In this document: piece by piece, positions 18,310 through 29,559 of the stretch
Position numbering within the stretch: the first letter of the stretch is position 1
Layout of the letters: each line of letters opens with the position of its first letter
DNA from: Thalassia testudinum
Lineage: Eukaryota > Streptophyta > Magnoliopsida > Alismatales > Hydrocharitaceae
Length of the DNA: 64,000 nucleotides
Direction: 5' to 3'
NCBI GenBank assembly: GCA_037157565.1
Contig: JAZHRO010000012.1
Location: 57,155,501 to 57,219,500 of the forward strand
Notes under the pieces: generated by a model
Databases searched by the model: none
The model's input: only the letters and a program-made list of their open reading frames with translations
What the model was told of the DNA's origin: nothing
Made by a program: the position numbers and the translations under genes

Positions 18310-19312
18310 GGCAACGATTTCCGATCTTCTTTTCGCATTTCCTGCACTTTATTATTTTCTAACTTGCTTTCTCTTGTGTCTATTGTTTTGCAGAGACCTC
18401 CATCAAGGAATCAACAAGCGGTAGACTGGAGTAAAGTGCAGTTGAAGACAACTATAAGTGCTCCCCATTCTTCCCGCCTCCATAGATTTCATTCGCCACA
18501 TTAAATCCAAATTCCAATTAACCTATGTGTTTGCATAAATCCTAGGAATAGTTTGGTTGTTTGGATTTTCACCCACATTCATTCCACCCTCATTTATAAA
18601 AAAAAATAACAAAAAGATAATCTTGTGGGGTAATTTTCAACAAACACACAACACACACCCACATTCAAGGCACTTAATCAACTTGATTTATTTATACTCA
18701 ACCGGGTTCTGATCTGTGAAACTGGTACACACAAAGCAACACATAACAGAGTAGAAATCATTCTTGGTTAGCCATCTTTGAGTGCCTAACTTAGTGGTGC
18801 AATTGTAACCAATTGTTTGAGTTGTTTGGGCCTCATCACTCTATTTAAAACCAACTCATCAAGTAGCTCCTCCTTTGGGTTTTCAATCTAGGTATATTCC
18901 AGGCACTCCACTTTCTTTCTGATTTTAAAGGAAAACAATCTTCACCCGTGTTTTACAACTTGGTTTGCCTAGAAACTTGATTGCAATTCACCTAATTTGA
19001 AACCCTAGAAGCTACTTAAGCAAGATTTGAACATTAAAATTCACGCATCATAATAATCTTGCTTGAAAACCCTAGTTGTACACGCACTTACACAAATCTC
19101 AATCAATCATTAAGGGCACAACCCATTTTAAGGGCCCATCACATTCCATTAGCACTCTAATCCCAGGCCTTAATAAAATTGAGTAGACGTTGGCCTTAAG
19201 GTCTGATTCGCTCTTCAGGGCCTAGTCTAAGATTGTTTTTGATTAACCTACTTGTACTGATTAATTTGATGTCTAGCTAGGGGAGTAGCGTCAAACGACC
19301 GCCGCTGAGGGG
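18310..19312 (+). other. E3 5' leader, left of the C3 insertion
   Basis: AT-rich non-coding leader. I see no ORF in it. It is interrupted at AGGGG (19308-19312) by C3 and resumes at 24863. Confidence 0.6.
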
Positions 19313-21031
19313 TGAAAGTTCCCTACTAGGAGGGGTGACGTAATAAAATGCGGAAATAAAATATATAGCAATCTCACAAAAATCAATCGCACAATGTACA
19401 CAAAGAATTTTTAGGTGGAAACCCAAACCGGGTGAAAACCACCACCTAACCCTTTCGAGTTAGGATTTACCGATCAACCTAGTTGATCAAATCCACTAAC
19501 CGAATCACTTTAAACGAGGGTGATTCAACCTCAGTACAACCACGCTACAAGTACGAGGGTAGCGTTCCTCAACCCCTTCTCTCCACGAGAAGGATTTTGT
19601 CCCACGAAGGAGACGGGAATTCGCAAAGCGAATACCCAACCAAAAGACAAAGATAAAATAAACAATAGTCCTATAGAGCCAACAAAATAATTAAACCTAG
19701 CTTCTATAGGAAATAGGAAACTCCCCTTTGCAAGGAGTGCGTCGACGATGACGCGGTGCGTGTGCCACGCGATGGCGCTACGTCGCTCTCGTTAACAACG
19801 CCGGGAGAGCGGGTGCGCAACGCTTGATGCTCTCAAGAGAATGGAGTTTGAGCTTGGAGAGCAAGAGAGTCTTTTCTTTGGACACAAAAGGTTTGAAAGT
19901 GTATTGCAAGGTGTGTGTCTTAGTGTGTCTCTTGTGTGTTTTTGTGTTGCAAAGGCTCCCCTCTATTTATAGAGGCCTTAGGAAGGCTTTGGAAGGCTTG
20001 GAAAAGCTTCCATAGCCGTTGGGTGCAAAGCCCAAGAGAATCAGGCCGAAATCAGGACAATGATTACACTTCACAGGGTTATCAGACGTCTAATTCTGGC
20101 ATCAGACGTCTGGAAGGCCACTTTAAGACGTCTGATTCCAAGGTCAGACGTCTGATTCTATGCGGGTTTCTCCCTGACTTGAATCAGATCTAAACAGGGT
20201 TTTTGTACAAGTCCATCAGACGACATAAAGGACGTCTGGCACTAAGTCTGGACGTCTGGAAACCTACTTTTACCGTGGGAATTGATTTCCAAACGTTGCA
20301 ACGGCTAGAAAATCTCTGAGAAGAGATTTTGGGTCAGCCGAGGCAAAACGGTCATTTATCAGACGTCTGTGAAGTCCTATGGACGTCTGATAAGGCTCTA
20401 ACGGTCATATTCTAGAGTCTCTTCTAAGCCAGCCAACGGTCCACTAACTGGACGTCTGGCAAAGTCATCAGACGTCTCCTAAGACGTCTGGTATAAGGTC
20501 TGGACGTCTGAATTCATCAGACAGAAGTAACTATGTCCAGCCTAACAGTTATCAGATGTCTGAAACAACAGTCAGACGTCTTAAAATCCTTTATCAGACG
20601 TCTGATTCGTGAATTAGACGTCTGGAAAGTCAGTTTTAACCCTATATTGGTTTTCTAAGTGTTCTACAGAAAACCTACGTATCCTAGGGTTGTGCAGGTG
20701 TTCCTAGGACTACTGTTAGGGTTCTTTAAGGCTCTTTAACATAATGTCTAAGGAAAATAAAGAGCAAGAAAATAAATACAAGAGATACATGAAAGGATAA
20801 AAAAGAATCTATCCTATTCTTCTTGTCTTCCATCTCCAATCTTTCGCTCCACGCGAACCTCCTCTATTTTCCGTCAAGCTCCTCCAATCCGTCCTGGATG
20901 CGAGCTCGAACTCCGTCTAAACACGTCCTCATTTGCAATTGACCTGAAATCTAGGACTCAAATTGCAAATGTTAAATAACACGTGTTTTGTTATCATCAA
21001 AATAAATAATCGTGGTGCTCTAGCACCAACA
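19313..21031 (-). mobile_element. C3 3' LTR
   Basis: 1719 bp; minus-strand TGTTGGTG at 21031 to CTTTCA at 19313. Holds about 15 copies of GACGTCT, mostly within CAGACGTCTG, between 20076 and 20626. A TATTTATAGAGG-type TATA box is on the opposite strand sense near 19962-19972. Confidence 0.9.
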
Positions 21032-21032
21032 A

Positions 21033-21312
21033 TCTCCCCCTTTTTGATGATGACAAAATCGTAAATAATAATGCATAAAAAATCCTCCCCCTTTTTGACA
21101 TTATCAAAAAGGTTTGATTGATTTTATATTTCCTATTACTCCCCCTTAAAACATGCTCTTCTATTTATTTTTAACAAAGGTAATGTCCTCCCCCTTTTTA
21201 TAACAACAAGATAGCTATTATTTTTCTCCCCCTTACTAAAGGAAATTTAGCTAACTTGTATCTCCCCCTTAAAAATTGACAATAAGCTCATCATTTTTAA
21301 CTCCCCCTATCT
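21033..21312 (-). promoter_or_regulatory. C3 polypurine tract array
   Basis: Seven C-runs on the plus strand (CTCCCCC followed mostly by T or TTA), at about 21033, 21085, 21140, 21188, 21227, 21262 and 21301, read as AAAAAGGGGGAG-like tracts on the coding strand. The one next to the LTR (21033-21045) is the expected PPT; the other six lie within 270 bp upstream of it. Confidence 0.7.
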
Positions 21313-21352
21313 AAATGCTTATAAAAAGATAGGGTTAAAAATTTTACCTCAC

Positions 21353-23086
21353 CTACCATGGCCAATAAAATGGCCCGAATGGTGGTGGTGGATGCCACAT
21401 CGGATGGGGCTCCCATCCGTAGCTTGGAGGCCCGGGCATCGGCGCCGGTCTCCAATCTGGTGGTCGACGTGCGGCGGGTCCGTCGTTTGTTCGCCGTCTC
21501 GTCGGTCTTCTTCTTCTCCTCCTTGGTCTACTCATTGGTTCTCCCAACTTAAGTTGACCAGCCTTGAGCTTGTAGGTCCAGTCCTTTATGTTGTAGTCAT
21601 CCCTGAACCCTACAAAACAAGATTCTAATTCTTTTTTCGGTATCCAAGTGGGCTTGGATCCGGATTTGTTAGAGGGTCTCCTTGACGGAGATCCTTTCTC
21701 AACCTTAGGGCTATAAAAATCATCTACTTTGTTGATTAGTTTGTTAGAGCTTTCCCTAAGACATGCAATTTCTCTTTCTATAGTATTCATCTTAGTCTTT
21801 AAATCAGAAATTTCTATTTTTAGACTATCATTTTCCTCAATCAATTTATTATTTTCATTGATGAGGTCTTGATTTTCTAATAATAGGTTATTATCCTTAG
21901 GACTAGTTTCTATGTCCTTGAGTTGTTTTTCTAACCTATCATTTTCATTTCTAAGAAAACTAAGGTTCTTTTTAATGCCTTTATTTTCTACCCTAAGTGA
22001 TTTACTAATCTCAAAAAGTTCATTAAATGCTTCTTGAAGATCGAGATTTACCTCGTTGTCTGAGTCGCTTTCGCTTTCGCTGTCGCTTCCTCTGGCCATG
22101 AAACCGAAGCAAGCGGTTTCTTCTTCTATGGTCTTTTCTCCTTCTTCCTCCGAGCTAGAATCGTCCCAAGTGGCTTGGAACGCCTTCTTCTTGGATTTCT
22201 TCTCCTTTTCCTTCTTCTTCTCCTTTTTGAGAAGAGGGCATTCTGGTCGCAGATGCCCTTTCCCGTTGCAGTGGTAGCAACGTCTCGGGCTTTCTTTCTT
22301 CTCCTTTTTCTCTTTCTTTAATTCCCTACAAAACTTGGAAAAATTTTTAAGTAAAATTCTAAAGTCTTCGTCGTCGGAACTTACCTCGCTATCCGACGCG
22401 GCTTTGAAGGCGAGAGTCTTCTTTAGTTTAGGCTACGGTGTATCCTTCTTCTTTTGCTTCAACTTAGTCTCATAGGCCATCAGATTGCCTAGGAGATCTT
22501 CCATGTTGAGCTCCTCCATTTCGTTTGCCTCTTCGATGGCGGTGACTTTCTGTTCCCATTCCGGTCCAAGGGAACGAAGAAGCTTCCCTTGAAGCTCCCC
22601 CTTGATGAAAGTCTTTCCTAAAGCTTTCAAGTTATTCACTATGAGAGTGAACCTAGTGTTCATCTCACTTAAAGTTTCGTCAGATTTCATAGAAAAAGCC
22701 TCAAATTCTTGTGAAAGTAAATTGAGTTTAGAAGTTTTTACCTTAGAGGTACCTTCATGAGTTACCTCGAGTGTGTGCCAGATCTCGTATGCGGTGGCGC
22801 ATTGCGAGATTCTATTGAACTCCTCCGAGCTGAGCGCGCAATACAATGCGTTCATTGTTTTTGCGTTGAGAGAGAGTTCCCGAATCTGCTGCTGCGAGTA
22901 TCCTCCCGCGGGTTTTTCTGGGATGTCGAATGGCGTCTCGCATCTAGCCCAGACCGTGAAGTCGGTGGCTTGAAGCCACGTCTTCATCCGCAGCTTCCAG
23001 TAGGGGTAGTTGCTTCCGTCGAAGAACGGCGGACGGGTTGTGGACTGCCCCTCGGAAATCCTGCTTGTGGAACAGCTTCCCTCCAT
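21353..23086 (-). CDS. gag: C3 Gag polyprotein with one in-frame TAG
   Basis: Capsid/nucleocapsid protein of a copia element. ATG at 23084-23086 lies just inside the 5' LTR; in-frame codons further upstream fall within the LTR, so this start is preferred. Residues about 15-215 form the UBN2-type gag domain (Pro-Tyr-Trp near residue 26, a KLNLL stretch later). A CCHC zinc knuckle, Cys-Tyr-His-Cys to Cys, lies at about 22240-22285. After it come a lysine-rich run, an acidic Ser-Glu-Asp run and a long coiled coil (about 21700-22060), then a basic and proline-rich tail. TAG at 22433-22435 interrupts an otherwise open 577-residue frame between the UBN2 domain and the knuckle. The 3' end has no pol domain at all. 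Confidence 0.85.
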
Positions 23087-23129
23087 GTTTAGATCCTCGC
23101 CGGTTTGTAACGCCGAAAATGCGAGACCT

Positions 23130-23141
23130 GCTCTGATACCA
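23130..23141 (-). other. C3 primer binding site, initiator tRNA-Met
   Basis: Minus-strand TGGTATCAGAGC two bases after the 5' LTR end: the standard copia primer site, intact. Confidence 0.92.
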
Positions 23142-23143
23142 AT

Positions 23144-24862
23144 TGAAAGTTCCCTACTAGGAGGGGTGACGTAATAAAATGCGGAAATAAAATATATAGC
23201 AATCTCACAAAAATCAATCGCACAATGTACACAAAGAATTTTTAGGTGGAAACCCAAACCGGGTGAAAACCACCACCTAACCCTTTCGAGTTAGGATTTA
23301 CCGATCAACCTAGTTGATCAAATCCACTAACCGAATCACTTTAAACGAGGGTGATTCAACCTCAGTACAACCACGCTACAAGTACGAGGGTAGCGTTCCT
23401 CAACCCCTTCTCTCCACGAGAAGGATTTTGTCCCACGAAGGAGACGGGAATTCGCAAAGCGAATACCCAACCAAAAGACAAAGATAAAATAAACAATAGT
23501 CCTATAGAGCCAACAAAATAATTAAACCTAGCTTCTATAGGAAATAGGAAACTCCCCTTTGCAAGGAGTGCGTCGACGATGACGCGGTGCGTGTGCCACG
23601 CGATGGCGCTACGTCGCTCTCGTTAACAACGCCGGGAGAGCGGGTGCGCAACGCTTGATGCTCTCAAGAGAATGGAGTTTGAGCTTGGAGAGCAAGAGAG
23701 TCTTTTCTTTGGACACAAAAGGTTTGAAAGTGTATTGCAAGGTGTGTGTCTTAGTGTGTCTCTTGTGTGTTTTTGTGTTGCAAAGGCTCCCCTCTATTTA
23801 TAGAGGCCTTAGGAAGGCTTTGGAAGGCTTGGAAAAGCTTCCATAGCCGTTGGGTGCAAAGCCCAAGAGAATCAGGCCGAAATCAGGACAATGATTACAC
23901 TTCACAGGGTTATCAGACGTCTAATTCTGGCATCAGACGTCTGGAAGGCCACTTTAAGACGTCTGATTCCAAGGTCAGACGTCTGATTCTATGCGGGTTT
24001 CTCCCTGACTTGAATCAGATCTAAACAGGGTTTTTGTACAAGTCCATCAGACGACATAAAGGACGTCTGGCACTAAGTCTGGACGTCTGGAAACCTACTT
24101 TTACCGTGGGAATTGATTTCCAAACGTTGCAACGGCTAGAAAATCTCTGAGAAGAGATTTTGGGTCAGCCGAGGCAAAACGGTCATTTATCAGACGTCTG
24201 TGAAGTCCTATGGACGTCTGATAAGGCTCTAACGGTCATATTCTAGAGTCTCTTCTAAGCCAGCCAACGGTCCACTAACTGGACGTCTGGCAAAGTCATC
24301 AGACATCTCCTAAGACGTCTGGTATAAGGTCTGGACGTCTGAATTCATCAGACAGAAGTAACTATGTCCAGCCTAACAGTTATCAGACGTCTGAAACAAC
24401 AGTCAGACGTCTTAAAATCCTTTATCAGACGTCTGATTCGTGAATTAGACGTCTGGAAAGTCAGTTTTAACCCTATATTGGTTTTCTAAGTGTTCTACAG
24501 AAAACCTACGTATCCTAGGGTTGTGCAGGTGTTCCTAGGACTACTGTTAGGGTTCTTTAAGGCTCTTTAACATAATGTCTAAGGAAAATAAAGAGCAAGA
24601 AAATAAATACAAGAGATACATGAAAGGATAAAAAAGAATCTATCCTATTCTTCTTGTCTTCCATCTCCAATCTTTCGCTCCACGCGAACCTCCTCTATTT
24701 TCCGTCAAGCTCCTCCAATCCGTCCTGGATGCGAGCTCGAACTCCGTCTAAACACGTCCTCATTTGCAATTGACCTGAAATCTAGGACTCAAATTGCAAA
24801 TGTTAAATAACACGTGTTTTGTTATCATCAAAATAAATGATCGTGGTGCTCTAGCACCAACA
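23144..24862 (-). mobile_element. C3 5' LTR
   Basis: 1719 bp, same length as the 3' LTR and differing from it at three sites near 24304, 24385 and 24839. Same CAGACGTCTG cluster at 23907-24457. Confidence 0.92.
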
Positions 24863-25086
24863 AGGGGTACATTAGGAACCGGAGGCGAAAGCTGAAGGAA
24901 GAACCTTCTCCCCAGTCCCTCCTTCTAACTGGTTGGATTAAACAGACGCAAGTAGAGTAAATCATTTACAGTCTTAAGGCGGGTTTTGGCAGTCAGTTGA
25001 TCCTTAAGCTACCCCACTTAAGGACAACCTTGTTTTGTTATGCTGCAGGGTCCATATCCCCAGTCCTTCCGACCTTCTCCTAGTTT
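24863..25086 (+). other. E3 5' leader, right of the C3 insertion
   Basis: Continues the E3 leader from 19312 and starts with the duplicated AGGGG. It runs to the first gag ATG at 25087. Confidence 0.6.
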
Positions 25087-26698
25087 ATGTTGGGAAGACG
25101 GTCATTGAATCCTCGATTGGAAGGACCATTAGAACATTCTAGGAGGCGCAAGTTGGATTTTGGTCAATTTGATCCCATGGCCGAACAACAGCCTCCTCTG
25201 CTTGGAAATCCATAGGAAGAATTTCGAAGGCAGCTGGAACAAATGCAGAGAATGCCGGAATGGTTCTAGAGAATGCAGGGCGCTCAGCCCTTGAAGGATT
25301 TTTATGATCCTTCAAATTACGGGGAACGTCCTAGTGTCCAGATTCCAGCCGGTGACGTAGAAATCAAGACCCAGGTGTTAAGCCTGATTAAACATTACAT
25401 GGGCTTGTCTCCGAAGATCCGTTTCAGCACTTGGAGGACTTGACCACTTTGGTCTAGACCACCAAGGCTCGAAACGTAAACGAGGAGAAAATGATCATGA
25501 GGCTCTTCCCCCACTCTCTTAGGGATAAGGCCGCGCATTGGTATAGGACAATAGGAAGACCAATTACAACTTGGAATGAGTTGAAATCAACCTTTTTAAA
25601 GAAATTCTTCCCAGCCGGACGTACCAATGCTTTGAGACGGGCAATCACTACTTTTACCCAGCGGCCGGGGGAGCAGTTTCATGTGGCCTGGGAGCGATTC
25701 CAGGACTTATTGCGGAGGTGTCCACACCACGAGGTGCCGAAATGGCAACTCGTGCAGATCTTCTATCATGGGTTGACTGAGCAACTTAGAAATCATGTGG
25801 ATGCTTCTTGCAGAGGCAATTTTCTCAATAAAGATGTAGATAGTGCACATGATTTATTTAAGGAAATAAGTGAGAATTCAATTAATCATGCCTCCATGGA
25901 TACTTTTAACCGGTCCCAGCAGCCCAGATCAAATGTCAATGAAGTCCATGACTCTCATTCATTTGATATGGAATTGATTTGTAATAAACTTGATAAGGTG
26001 GACTTGATTGCTAAAAGAATGGAAGAGTGGATGGCTGGCAATTCTATGAACAACTCTCAATCCACTCAATCCCAAAATTCGGGATTCCATTCCTCACGAG
26101 CTCCTTCTGGACGGGAGTTCGTGAATCAACTCGATGTGGCTCAACCTGTGACTCAGCATTTTTCGGAGCCCCACGGGTTCCAAACTGGGGCCTTTGATCC
26201 CAGTTTTTCTGATCCTTCCCTTTCTTTCTCTCCATCCTCACCTTATGAGGATGTATGTGTTGTACAAGAGAATGTTAGATCCAACCCTTGAATGCCTATA
26301 ATCCAGGTTGGAGAAACCACAATAACTTCTCTTGGAAAAATTCGGGGCAACAGACCCAATTCCGACCCGGCAATTATGCTCCGCAACGACCAATGGGTCA
26401 GGGTCAAGTATATACTCAGTTGCCTCCGAATTAGGTCAATCAGCCAGCTTGGAATGCCCGTCAACCCGCAGGGCAGGCTGATTTGAATCGTCAAATGGTA
26501 GAGATGCAAGGATCCATGCTCCAGCTCATGGAGCAAATGAAAAACTCGCTGGACAACTTGCAATCCAGGCTCATTGCTAACTCTCGTCAACTCGGATCTC
26601 TACCATCCCAACCCGTACCCAACCCACGAAATATTATGAATTCGGGCAATCAAGCCCACGGGTACGAAAATCAGAGGGACCCACACACACATACTTAG
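25087..26698 (+). pseudogene. gag: E3 gag, broken
   Basis: Gag forms the virus-like particle. The frame opens at ATG 25087 and meets TAG codons near 25213 and 25267, then a frameshift near 25440. The longest intact part, 25491-26291 (266 residues), holds the Retrotrans_gag core, with Trp-Tyr, then Phe-Phe-Pro and a Phe-His-Val-Ala-Trp-Glu-Arg-Phe motif around residues 18-62. A second frameshift near 26280 leads into a Gln/Asn/Pro-rich tail (26483-26698) that precedes the protease. There is no CCHC knuckle, as is common in Athila gag. Confidence 0.85.
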
Positions 26699-28153
26699 GT
26701 GGTTGAGCAGGGTTCCTCATCTTCTTCTTCTTCTGCAAATCAACAATTCATGGTTAATCAAGCCCCTCCAATCTTTCCTAACCCTCCCCAAGACCCAAAT
26801 TCTTATACATCTGCAAATTCTATCACTTTGAGGAGTGGTAAGAAGACTCAGGATCCACAATCACACTATTTTGATCTTTTGAATCCTGAGGAACTTGAGG
26901 AGAGAGAGGAGAATTCTAGAGGAGAAATCAAGGCTCAGGAACCTGATTCCAAAGATCTGACTCATGTTCCTTTTCCTGAAGCCTTAACCAAATCAAAGAA
27001 GAAGTCTGTTGATAGCAATGAGGAGCTTCTGAATCTATTTAAGAATGTCGAGATCAATATCCCGCTCCTTGATGCTATCAGGCACATACCGGCTTACGCA
27101 AGATTTTTAAAGGAATTATGTACACAAAAGCATAAGTCAAGAGAATCTGTTCCGAGGAAGGTGGTACTCTTCGAGCAGGCTAGTTCTGTTATCCTGCACC
27201 ACCTCCCTCAGAAAAAGAGAGATCCTGGTGCTCCATTGATTTCTTGCATTATCGGAGATTACACATTTGATAGAGCACTTTTGGATCTAGGTGCATCCAT
27301 CAACCTAATTCGGACTTCTCTCTATGAGAAGTTTGGGTTAGGTGAACTTCGGCCAACTTCAGTAACGCTACAGTTAGTGGACCAATTGGTCACAAACCTG
27401 CGAGGTGTTATTGAAGATGTTATAGTTAAGGTCAAGGATTTCTATTTTCTTGTAGATTTCCTTGTCCTTGACATGGATGTACCTGATAATTTGAGGAACA
27501 CACCCATCATTCTGGGGCATCCGTTCCTGGCTACCGCAAAGGCCAACATTAATTGTGAAAGCAGTAGCATGGAAATCGCCTTTGGGGACCAACGAATGAA
27601 ATTGGATATTTTTAAGACGATCAACAAATTTGAGGATTGTGGATTTATTGAGGAACTTAATGAGGATAATGATAATATTGAAACTTGTTTGACAGTTTCT
27701 TCAATCGAAAGTTCCTCTTTGGATGATGAATTTGACCCGCAACCCTCTATGGATGACCTGACATCTTCGGAAGAGGTTATTGATTTTGTTCACTCACAAC
27801 CTCTTCCTCTTGTTGAATCTTCAGCATCTACCCTACCATCAATCATCAACCCACCCCAACTTGAATTGAAACCATTGCCCGAGAATTTGAAATATCAATT
27901 TTTAGGACCTCAGAATACGCTCCCGGTGATTATCAGTGCTAAATTGACAAAGGAGAAAGAGATTAAATTGATCAAGGTCCTAAAGGAACATAAGGAGGCA
28001 ATTGGTTGGACCATTCATGACCTCAGGGGGATCGAGCCATCTTACTGTAATAATAGAATATTTTTGGAAGATGGATCCCGCCCTTCTTGCCAGATGCAGA
28101 GGAGATTGAATCCAAATATGCGAGAAGTGGTCAAAAAGGAAATCATCAAGTGA
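26699..28153 (+). CDS. pol: E3 pol: aspartic protease and start of reverse transcriptase
   Basis: 484-codon open stretch. A serine-rich linker and a Thr-Leu-Arg-Ser-Gly motif near residue 45 lead to the protease, whose active site Asp-Leu-Gly-Ala-Ser is at about 196 (27284). A long linker (about 300-390) leads into the RT N-terminus (Gly-Trp-Thr-Ile near 435, then Gln-Arg-Arg-Leu-Asn-Pro-Asn-Met). TGA at 28151-28153 ends it, but the same frame continues to 28684, so this is part of one polyprotein. Listed as a start only because the frame opens there; gag and pol were probably one frame. Confidence 0.85.
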   Translation: MVEQGSSSSSSSANQQFMVNQAPPIFPNPPQDPNSYTSANSITLRSGKKTQDPQSHYFDLLNPEELEEREENSRGEIKAQEPDSKDLTHVPFPEALTKSKKKSVDSNEELLNLFKNVEINIPLLDAIRHIPAYARFLKELCTQKHKSRESVPRKVVLFEQASSVILHHLPQKKRDPGAPLISCIIGDYTFDRALLDLGASINLIRTSLYEKFGLGELRPTSVTLQLVDQLVTNLRGVIEDVIVKVKDFYFLVDFLVLDMDVPDNLRNTPIILGHPFLATAKANINCESSSMEIAFGDQRMKLDIFKTINKFEDCGFIEELNEDNDNIETCLTVSSIESSSLDDEFDPQPSMDDLTSSEEVIDFVHSQPLPLVESSASTLPSIINPPQLELKPLPENLKYQFLGPQNTLPVIISAKLTKEKEIKLIKVLKEHKEAIGWTIHDLRGIEPSYCNNRIFLEDGSRPSCQMQRRLNPNMREVVKKEIIK

Positions 28154-28684
28154 CTCGATGCAGGAATTATTTATCTAATCTCTGACAGTCCTTGGGTAAG
28201 TCCCGTTCAGATTGTTCCAAAGAAAGTCGGGATTATTGTTGTGACTAATGAGAGAGGAGAATCTGTCACAACTCGTTAAGCTTCCTCTTGGAGAGTTTGT
28301 ATTGATTACAGGAAGTTGAACACAGCCACTAAAAAGGATCATTTTCCCCTACCCTTCATTGATCAAATCTTGGAAAAATTAGCCAGGCAAAAGTACTTCT
28401 GTTTTCTTGATGGCTACTCGGGATACAACCAAGTTCCTATCCATCCTGAGGATCAAGAAAAAACTACTTTCACCTGTCCCTACGGAACCTTTGCTTTTCG
28501 TAGGATGCCTTTCGGGTTATGCAATGCACCTGCGACTTTTCAAAGGTGTATGCTAGACATATTTTCTGACATGGTGGGAGAGTTTATGGAAGTCTTCATG
28601 GATGATTTCTCTATTTTTGGAGAATCATTTGACTCTTGTTTGGCTAATTTGGAAATGATTCTTAAGCGATGTATCAAGACATGA
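28154..28684 (+). pseudogene. pol: E3 pol: reverse transcriptase core
   Basis: Continues the pol frame after the TGA, with another stop near 28279. Contains the Asp-Tyr-Arg-Lys-Leu-Asn motif, Pro-Phe-Ile-Asp-Gln, the Phe-Leu-Asp-Gly-Tyr-Ser-Gly motif and the catalytic Phe-Met-Asp-Asp (28595-28606), in the Athila form. TGA at 28682-28684 follows a frameshift; RT thumb sequence continues in another frame to about 28990. Confidence 0.88.
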
Positions 28685-29520
28685 CTGGTCCTTAGCTGGA
28701 AAAGAGTCATTTCATGACCCAAGAGGGCATCGTTTTGGGTCATGTAATCTCTGAACGGGGAATTGAAGTGGATAAAGCTAAGGTTGATGCTATCGCTAAA
28801 CTTCCTCCTCCCACATCTGTTAAATAAATTCGATCATTTCTTGGCCATGTGGGATTTTATCGAAGATTCATCAAGGATTTCTCGAAGGTTACTCGTCCTT
28901 TGAGAAATCTTCTTGCCAAAGAAACGTCATTTGTTTTTGACGAATCATGCTGAAAGGCATTTGATTTCCTAAAAACGACAGTCTCCTGTGCTCCAATTTT
29001 GCAACCACCAATTTGGACAGCCCCTTTTGAGATCATGATTGATGTTTCTGATTACACGGTCGGGGCTATCCTGGGTCAGAAAATTGATCAAAAGCCCTCT
29101 GCCATCTACTACGCTAGTAAAACTCTGGATGAAGCCCAGAGGAATTACACTGTTACTGAAAAAGAATTACTAGCTGTAGTATTTACTTTGGAAAAATTTA
29201 GGGCTTATCTCTTAGGGTCTCATGTTATCATTTATACCGACCACTCGGCCTTGAGACATCTCTTGGCTAAAAAGGATGTTAAACCCCAGCTTATTCGTTG
29301 GATTCTTCTTCTTCAAGAACTTGATCTTGAAATCAAGGATAAAATCGGGGTACAAAATGTGGTCGCGGATCATTTGTCGAGACTCCTAGGTGATTCTTCT
29401 TGTCCGGACATTCCGATTGTTGACACTTTTCCGGACGAAACTATACTTACAGTTTTAAGTGTCCACACCCCATGGTTTGCTGACATTGTTAATTATTTGA
29501 CTGTTGGTCAAATCCCCTAA
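28685..29520 (+). pseudogene. pol: E3 pol: RT thumb and RNase H
   Basis: After frame changes and stops near 28825 and 28951, the frame 28999-29520 encodes a gypsy-type RNase H (RT_RNaseH) that removes the RNA strand. Acidic residues are visible in Ile-Asp-Val-Ser-Asp, Glu-Lys-Glu-Leu-Leu, Tyr-Thr-Asp-His-Ser and Val-Ala-Asp-His-Leu-Ser-Arg, all in the expected order. Ends at TAA 29518-29520, before the integrase. Confidence 0.85.
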
Positions 29521-29559
29521 GATTGGACCAAGCAACAACGGGATAGACTCAATCTGAGG

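Larger units (their letters stand above)
19313..24862 (-). mobile_element. C3: very young, gag-only Ty1/copia element (SIRE-like), minus strand
   Basis: Two 1719-bp LTRs (19313-21031 and 23144-24862) differ at only three positions that I can see. A perfect 5-bp target duplication, AGGGG, flanks it (19308-19312 and 24863-24867). On the minus strand the order is LTR, tRNA-iMet primer site (23130-23141), gag, polypurine tracts, LTR. The 2.1-kb interior has no protease, integrase, RT or RNase H. The gag type and repeated polypurine tracts resemble the SIRE lineage. It must have used enzymes of another copia element. Confidence 0.93.

Noticed and set aside
19951..20640. CRISPR-like array of CAGACGTCTG
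   Set aside because: Repeat is a 10-mer with irregular spacing, duplicated in both LTRs of a plant retrotransposon; no cas genes and a eukaryotic context.
23087..23257. Longer N-terminus for C3 Gag
   Set aside because: The extra codons fall in the LTR and primer-site region; ATG at 23084-23086 is the natural start.
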